NCBI GenBank assembly: GCA_025349905.2
Contig: MU624766.1
Location: 1-25,219, forward strand
Source: Blastocladiella britannica
Taxonomy: Eukaryota > Blastocladiomycota > Blastocladiomycetes > Blastocladiales > Blastocladiaceae
Length of the DNA: 25,219 nucleotides
Direction: 5' to 3'
In this document: piece by piece, positions 20,745-25,219 of the stretch
Numbering within the stretch: position 1 is the stretch's first letter
Layout: the number at the start of each line of letters is the position of its first letter
Program-made: the position numbers and the translations under genes
The notes under the pieces: generated by a model
The model's database searches: none
Told to the model about the DNA's origin: nothing
What the model saw: the letters and a program-made list of their open reading frames with translations, nothing else

Positions 20745-21707
20745 TCGTCGCCGTTTCGTTGCCGGCAGTGGAGGCGACGCTGCTGTGATTGGCGGTGGGG
20801 GTGCGGGTGCGGCGTAGGCGAACGTGGCGTTGAATGCGTGCGAGAGCATTCCAGTGGACGTGGGCGGAGCAGCGGCAGAGGCAGTACCAGCACCGCGACG
20901 TTGCAGTTTCGGACGATCAGATGTGGCAGCAGACGACGAGTTGGACGACGACGAAGTGGATGTGGCGGCGGCAGTGGCAATAGCGAGCGGGGCCGCTGCC
21001 CCTGAAGATGCCGAAGCCGACGACGGATCACTGCCGTTGGCACTCCCAGCAGCAGCGCCCCCGCCACGACGGCGCTTTATTGGCGGAACCGGGCCCACCA
21101 ACGTCGGTGCAGCTACTGCCACGGGAAGTGAGGTGGGCGGAGCAGGGGCCAGCGCAGACGACGATGGTGGTGGTTGGGCATGGTGGTATAGCTGCCGTTG
21201 TTGTTGCTGTTGGTGGTGGTGATGGAGCAAGTACTGCTGTTGCTGGTGCTGCTGAAGCTGCTGGAACTGCTGGTACTGGTGGTGCTGTTGCTGCTGGGCA
21301 GCGTAGGCGGCGGCATCGGCGGCGGCGGTACCGGCCGTGGGTAAGGCCGGCAGTCCGTCCGACCCCGCATACAGTGAGTAGGGGCGGTAGGGGTACAGTG
21401 GAAGTGATTGGGACTGGGGTAATAGTGGTTGCTGTTGTTGTTGGGGTTGCTGTTGCTGTTGTTGGTGGTGGTACGGGTAGTGGTGGTACGGGTACGGGTA
21501 CGGGTACGCCGACGACGCCGACGCCGAATGTTGTTGCTGCATAGATTGGGGTTGAGGTTGGTAGGAGGACGGGACCAGGGGTGGGGGCGGGAGCAATGAG
21601 ACACCGCCGCTAGCATTGGTAGTGTTCGTGGTCGTGGTCATGGTCGTGGTCGTGGTTGTGACCGGGGCCGTCGCGAGGGCGTCAGCAGCAGCAGTGGTGG
21701 CGGACAT
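17339..21707 (-). CDS. KNS1: LAMMER/CLK-family dual-specificity protein kinase
   Basis: Four exons on the minus strand: complement of 20111..21707, 19869..20049, 19592..19800 and 17339..19536, giving 1394 residues. LAMMER kinases phosphorylate SR splicing factors and growth regulators, often in the nucleus. Residues 1-510 are Gln/Ala/Pro/Ser/His low complexity with a poly-Ala run. The kinase domain follows: DKDGHYV lead-in, glycine loop GQGTFGKV (540-547), ATP lysine K562, E577, the LAMMER-typical HTDLKPEN with catalytic D659, DFG at 709-711, STRHYRAPE activation segment, and the signature EHLAMMEAILG (770-780; canonical EHLAMMERILG). After LGEIC an insert of about 100 Pro/Ala/Gln residues precedes the last kinase helices (FMHLVRSLLRFDP). 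A tail of more than 300 residues rich in Q, H, A and G follows. All catalytic residues are intact, so it should be active. The first ATG in frame is used; no upstream start is evident. Confidence 0.93.
20711..20740 (-). repeat. pure (CAG)10 microsatellite encoding poly-Ala
   Basis: Ten uninterrupted CAG units on the + strand read as GCT codons in the kinase N-terminal region, giving part of a 12-13-residue Ala run. Neighbouring Gln runs in the same protein mix CAG and CAA, so this is the purest and probably least stable triplet tract in the window. Confidence 0.85.
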
Positions 21708-21801
21708 ATTTTTTCTTCAGCTGGACCAATCAGCAACGCCAACGTTTTTTTTCGAGTGTGTTCTGTGTGAAACAGCTTGCCGAAGAGAAAAGAGAAAACG
21801 A
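21708..21801. promoter_or_regulatory. 94-bp bidirectional promoter with CCAAT box
   Basis: The only DNA between the divergent start codons of the LAMMER kinase and the nitronate monooxygenase. It contains CCAATCAG at 21726-21733, a good NF-Y/HAP-type CCAAT box, T- and A-rich tracts, and AACGCCAACGTT just after it. Both transcripts must start within this interval or inside the opposite gene. Confidence 0.55.
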
Positions 21802-23050
21802 ATGACCTCCCCACGCCTCGCCCTCCGCGCCCTCCTGCGCGCCCGCCTGCCCGTGGTGGCCGCGCCCATGTTCCTGGTCTCCGGTCCCCAGCTGGTCACT
21901 GCCTCGTGCCGTGCTGTATGTGTATCCTTTAACCTTCAACTATTACAGACTGACCAATAAATGTAAAAATGTAAAAATAAAAAAAAGGGCATTGTTGGTA
22001 CCTTCCCGACCCTCAACGCCCGCACCGACGCCCAGCTTAACGAGTGGCTGACCGACATTACCGCCGACCTGGCCTCTGCGCCCGACGCCGCCGCCTACGG
22101 TGTCAACCTCATCGTGCACCGTACTAACCCGAAGCTGAAAGCTCACTTGGAGTTGGTGGTCAAGCACCGCGTGCCCGTGGTCATTACCTCTCTGGGCGCC
22201 GTCAAGGAAGTGATTGATGCCGTGCACTCGTACCAGTACGCCTTTCAACGACTGATCTCTCGGATCCTCGATCCGAACCATTCGAAAATGACATCACGTA
22301 TTGAATAGAGGGATCGTCCTGCACGACGTGACCAACGAGCGCCACGCCGCCAAGGCCGTAGAGGCCGGCGTCGACGGCCTGATTGCCGTGTGTGCGGGAG
22401 CGGGCGGGCACGCAGGCATCGCGTCTCCCTTTGCGTTGCTGCCGCGCCTTCGCGCCCGGTTCCCCGACACGCTGTTGCTGGCAGCTGGTGCCATCTCGGA
22501 CGGCGCATCGGTGCGTGCCGCGTTGGCCATGGGCGCCGATCTCGCGTACTTGGGGACTCGGCTGGTGGCCACCAAAGAATCGATCGCCGACGACGCGTAC
22601 AAGGCCATGGTGGTCAGTGGCGACAAGTCGGGACCGTCGCCCGCGTTCTTGCCCACGGTCTACACGGATAAAGTGTCGGGGGTCAACGCCAACTTCTTGC
22701 GCGAATCGTTGGTGCGGGCCGGGATGGATCCGGATCGACTGGCCAAGGTTGAGGCGGTCGAGGAGGACTTTTCCAAGCTCAATGGTACGATCATGTTATT
22801 CCTTTGGTTATTGGGTTGGTCTGATCTGACTTCTTGATGGAATAAAGCAAACGACTCCAAGGCATGGCGCGACGTGTGGTCGGCCGGGCACGGCGTGCTC
22901 AACATCCACGACTCGCCGCCCGTCGCCGAGCTGGTGGCTCGGCTCGCTACCGAGTACGAGGCGGCGGCCCGGGAGGAGGCCGAGGGAGGGCGCATTGCGC
23001 AGTGGGACTCGGGCGTGCGCGCCGCTGCTGCTGGCAAGGCCAAGTTGTAA
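21802..23050 (+). CDS. nitronate monooxygenase (2-nitropropane dioxygenase family)
   Basis: Exons 21802..21915, 21988..22235, 22309..22784 and 22848..23050 give 346 residues. The family is FMN-dependent and oxidises alkyl nitronates to carbonyl compounds and nitrite, often to detoxify nitro compounds such as 3-nitropropionate. Seen in order: PVVAAPMF (N-terminal strand of the TIM barrel), GIVGTFPTLNAR, VNLIVHR, VVITSLG, the FMN-binding CAGAGGHAG with SPFALLPR, GAISDGASVRAALAMGADLAYLGTR (phosphate-binding end of the barrel) and a C-terminal AWRDVWSAGHG. Length is typical. The end of exon 2 has two possible phase-2 donors; 22236 (GTACGC) is preferred because it gives VHSYQGIV, closer to the family's HSYGGIV-like segment, over 22230. 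The first ATG is used; the barrel begins about 17 residues later, so no signal peptide is evident. No nitro-related gene is adjacent. Confidence 0.9.
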
Positions 23051-23166
23051 GGGAAAAAAATGGATTTTGTGCGGGCTTTGATCTGAAACAAATTGTCACG
23101 CCCTTGATATGCTTATTGCCATCCATGTACAGCGAATTATGCGCCATCTTTCCGCAGCCATATAAT

Positions 23167-23342
23167 TCAAGCATGTGTTATGCCGGAACTACTCACATTG
23201 GGGATTGGCGTCATGATGCATCGCCTGCGCCAGGCCAACGCGGCACTTGCCAAGGCGGTAGCTACCGCTATCACGGCTCCCGAGAAGCCTGGACCAGTCT
23301 CGTCGTCGGCTACCATTGCAGTGGACATGGGCAGCGCGGCCA
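23167..23342 (-). CDS. possible small single-pass membrane protein (hypothetical)
   Basis: From the first in-frame ATG the minus strand encodes about 58 residues. A short acidic start is followed by TGPGF, a hydrophobic stretch (SGAVIAVATALASAALAW), then RRR. The frame uses many G-starting codons, as real genes here do, more than the competing + frame. There is no homology I recognise. The open frame extends upstream to 23454 without an ATG, so a missed exon is possible. It would be convergent with NMO and divergent from TFIIIC. This is speculative. Confidence 0.2.
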
Positions 23343-23521
23343 TTTCCGGCAACCGTGCCCTGGTGACCGCGACCGGCGATCTGGACGGGAAATCGGCGCT
23401 GACGCCGGCCCAGACGAATTGGCGCTTCCATCGCTCAGCTCGTCGTGTACTCACGAGTGATCGCGATACCCCATTCCCCCATTCCCATCAACGTTTGTGT
23501 CATTTTTCTCGAAGGGAGTAG
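23180..23521 (+). CDS. competing small ORF on the + strand (hypothetical)
   Basis: An ATG-initiated frame of 113 residues beginning MPELLTLGIG, with an Ala-rich segment. Coding-like composition fades after about 23440. It shares third codon positions with the minus-strand candidate, so codon bias at that position cannot separate them. At most one of the two is likely real. It may instead be a 5' exon of the TFIIIC gene. Confidence 0.2.
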   Translation: MPELLTLGIGVMMHRLRQANAALAKAVATAITAPEKPGPVSSSATIAVDMGSAAISGNRALVTATGDLDGKSALTPAQTNWRFHRSARRVLTSDRDTPFPHSHQRLCHFSRRE

Positions 23522-23595
23522 TATAGGTCTTTTTGCGTCCTACAAAATCCCAGGGAGAGGTTTCAGTAACACTCTTTCAAAAAACGACACAGCAA

Positions 23596-25219
23596 ATGAT
23601 GACGACCAGGCCGCCTCCCGACCTCAATCTTGCCGACGACAATGCAACCGACCCGGACGTGGACATGGAAATGGACCTCGACACCGGCACCTCGTCACAG
23701 CGCCACCACCAAGCAGCACCCCCACCTCCAGCGTCCCACGCAACCCCGACCCGCGGCCCCTGGTTCGCGATCCCGCCCTCGCCCTACGTCGAGGTTGAGT
23801 TTCCAGGCCTGATCGCCAACCCGCAACGCGCGCTCGACATGCTGGGCGGTGTTCGTGGGATCGCCCGATCGCTGGCCCCGTTACCAGGCGCACCGACTCC
23901 ACCGCCCGTATCCACTGGTCCTGCTGCGGGGCACCGCGTCCCGCTGGAACTACGGTGGGCCGACGATAACGACGCGTTCGTGCACCCGGTGTTTGGGGAA
24001 GTGCTGCCGACGTGTAACTTGGTCGTGCAGGTGGTCAGGCGACGAAGGGTGCGTCGTCGACGACGTTACCAACCGGACGAAGAAGAGGAAACGGAGCCGG
24101 GGCCATGGACGTACGCGGCCCAGGTCCGCGGAGTGATTGTGGAGACGGGCCGGTTCCGCGGCATGGCCGACTACCAGTGGTGGAACGACCCGGCCGACCC
24201 GATTGCGGTGCTACGGCGCGAAATGGCGTCCATGAATCGTTCGTACTATACCATTTCTTTGTATTACGCCCAGAGCATGATTGACCCGTGAAAAATGGTA
24301 GTTGAATCGCTGCGATCGTTCCACATGGACGTGCCCGACGAGACCGACCTGTCGGACCTTCGCCAGTTTGCCCCGCCCATGATGTCGGCGATCGAGGTGC
24401 CGCTGCACTACGACTACAAGCAGTCGTCGGCGGTCGTCAAGCTGCCCGTGACCAATGCCGACGGGGTACTCTTTTTTTCCATGTATCGTTCTTTTCAGCT
24501 AAGCAACTGACAACCCCCCCCCAAAAAAAAAAAAATTTATTTTTAGACCCAAGGCCTGCGTCTCATCAACCGGTCCAAGTCCGCCCGCATCCCAACCGTC
24601 AGTGTTTCCGCGACCGACGCGACCCCACGTGCCGCCGACCCAGGCATCGAAGCGTTCGCGTCCACTGTCCCCGCCCCTTTTCGGGCTGAAGTCGCCCGTC
24701 AATTCGCCTCCCGCCCGATCTGGTTACGTACCGCACTGCACGCGGAAATGCAAGCCACAGGGCCATGGACGGCATCCGCTGACGCCGGTGCACCCGTCGT
24801 GCCCGCATCCACAACGTTGCAGTGGCTGAAAAAAGTACTGCCGTCAGTCGCGTACTACATACAGTCGGGCCCGTGGAAAATGACCTGGGTGCGGTTCGCG
24901 TACGATCCTCGGGCGGACCTGGGAGCTCGCGTCTGGCAGTCGCTGGATACACGCAACCATTTCAAGACCACGTGGTTGAGGGCCAAACGGCGCGAGCTCG
25001 GGTCACGAGCGACTGCGGCGGCTGGAACGGCGGCGGCGAGCAGTCAGGGTGTCACGTCGCCGACCACGCCCGTCAGCGCGTTATCGTCCACCGCCGGCGA
25101 AAGCCCCACTACGACGACGCATAACCGAAGCCCGCATATCTTTGACGGGGTTACGGTCAATAACGCCACGTCGCTGTTCCAGCTGTGCGACTTGCACGAT
25201 CCGATCTTGCGGGAATTGG
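23596..25219 (+). CDS. TFC1: TFIIIC subunit tau95 (Tfc1/Sfc1/GTF3C5), 3' partial
   Basis: Exons 23596..24238, 24302..24465 and 24547 to beyond the window end, in frame at base 25219. This TFIIIC tau-A subunit helps bind the A-box of tRNA genes and pairs with tau55 through its N-terminal barrel. Seen: VEVEFPGLI and a conserved LGG near residue 75-80, LELRW...HPVFGEVLPTCNLV (dimerisation barrel), VETGRFRGMADYQW, SLRSFHMDVP and FAPPMMSAIEVPLHYDYKQ. The DNA-binding part then shows RPIWLRTAL, LPSVAYYIQSGPWKMTWVRFAYDPR, and FDGVTVNNATSLFQLCDLHDP at the window edge. The last block matches the family's FDG...SLFQLCDI.DP. Exon 1 ends at the GTTCGT donor because an in-frame TGA lies just before the second frame's first ATG, so only the GTAG acceptor at 24300-24301 works. 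A Ser/Thr/Ala linker (about 25000-25120) precedes the last block. The C-terminus, usually acidic, is outside. Confidence 0.9.

Larger units (their letters stand above)
23051..23595. other. unresolved interval between NMO and TFIIIC genes
   Basis: A 545-bp stretch. Its flanks are AT-richer and look non-coding, with a TATAAT-like run at 23161-23166. The middle (about 23200-23440) has coding-like GC and third positions. Open frames exist on both strands over the same bases: + 23180-23521, and minus from an ATG near 23342 to a stop at 23167. No family was recognised for either. A phase-0 intron (23447-23592, GT...CAG) could also join the + frame to the TFIIIC gene as a 5' exon. Confidence 0.5.

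Noticed and set aside
20824..21222. Plus-strand frames over the kinase N-terminal region
   Set aside because: Complement of poly-Gln/Ala/Ser coding. No domain, and the minus frame joins correctly to the kinase glycine loop.
21616..21801. Upstream in-frame extension of the nitronate monooxygenase
   Set aside because: It runs over the kinase's first exon and encodes only Val-rich complement of Thr codons. The ATG at 21802 fits the family start.
1..25219. CRISPR arrays, insertion sequences, tRNA or rRNA genes
   Set aside because: None seen. The repeats present are codon runs or diverged protein modules, and no cloverleaf or rRNA core was recognised by eye.

Overview
The window is nuclear DNA from a gene-dense eukaryote. 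Coding sequence is GC-rich with C/G-ending codons. Genes are broken by 21 inferred short, AT-rich introns, mostly 38-87 nt with one of 163 nt. Several proteins carry Gln, Ala, Pro or Asp runs, and the gene set is fungal in flavour: a LAMMER kinase, an Hpc2-type HIRA subunit, TFIIIC tau95, nitronate monooxygenase and a Tag1-like LEA-2 membrane protein. An early-diverging, possibly zoosporic, fungus with a compact GC-rich genome (for example Blastocladiomycota) fits well. This is inference, because no rRNA or other taxonomic marker lies in the window.

Layout: (1) 1-2387 +, 3' part of a ferredoxin/cytochrome-b5-reductase-like flavoprotein with a long Gln/Pro tail. (2) 2512-4504 -, complete eight-exon tyrosyl-DNA phosphodiesterase 1. 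(3) 5195-13640 +, a 2712-residue single-pass membrane protein whose non-cytosolic part is a tandem array of about 15-16 LEA-2-like modules of about 152 residues. (4) 13732-16676 -, Hpc2/ubinuclein. (5) 17339-21707 -, LAMMER/CLK kinase with very long low-complexity flanks. (6) 21802-23050 +, nitronate monooxygenase. (7) 23051-23595, an unresolved stretch with a small candidate ORF on either strand. (8) 23596 to beyond the window end +, the tau95 (Tfc1/Sfc1/GTF3C5) subunit of TFIIIC.

The genes do not form an operon or a biosynthetic cluster. Four are nuclear housekeeping or regulatory factors (DNA repair, H3.3 deposition, splicing-kinase signalling, Pol III transcription), and I infer no joint pathway. 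Neighbours alternate between convergent pairs with 91-124 bp between stop codons and divergent pairs. One divergent pair shares only 94 bp between start codons and has a CCAAT box.

The most unusual items are the giant LEA-2 repeat protein, the near-absence of GTAAG/GTGAG splice donors (GTAC/GTAT dominate), and two dyad-symmetric DNA signals upstream of the Hpc2 gene. All exon structures were built by hand from reading frame, splice dinucleotides and family motifs, with no transcript evidence.
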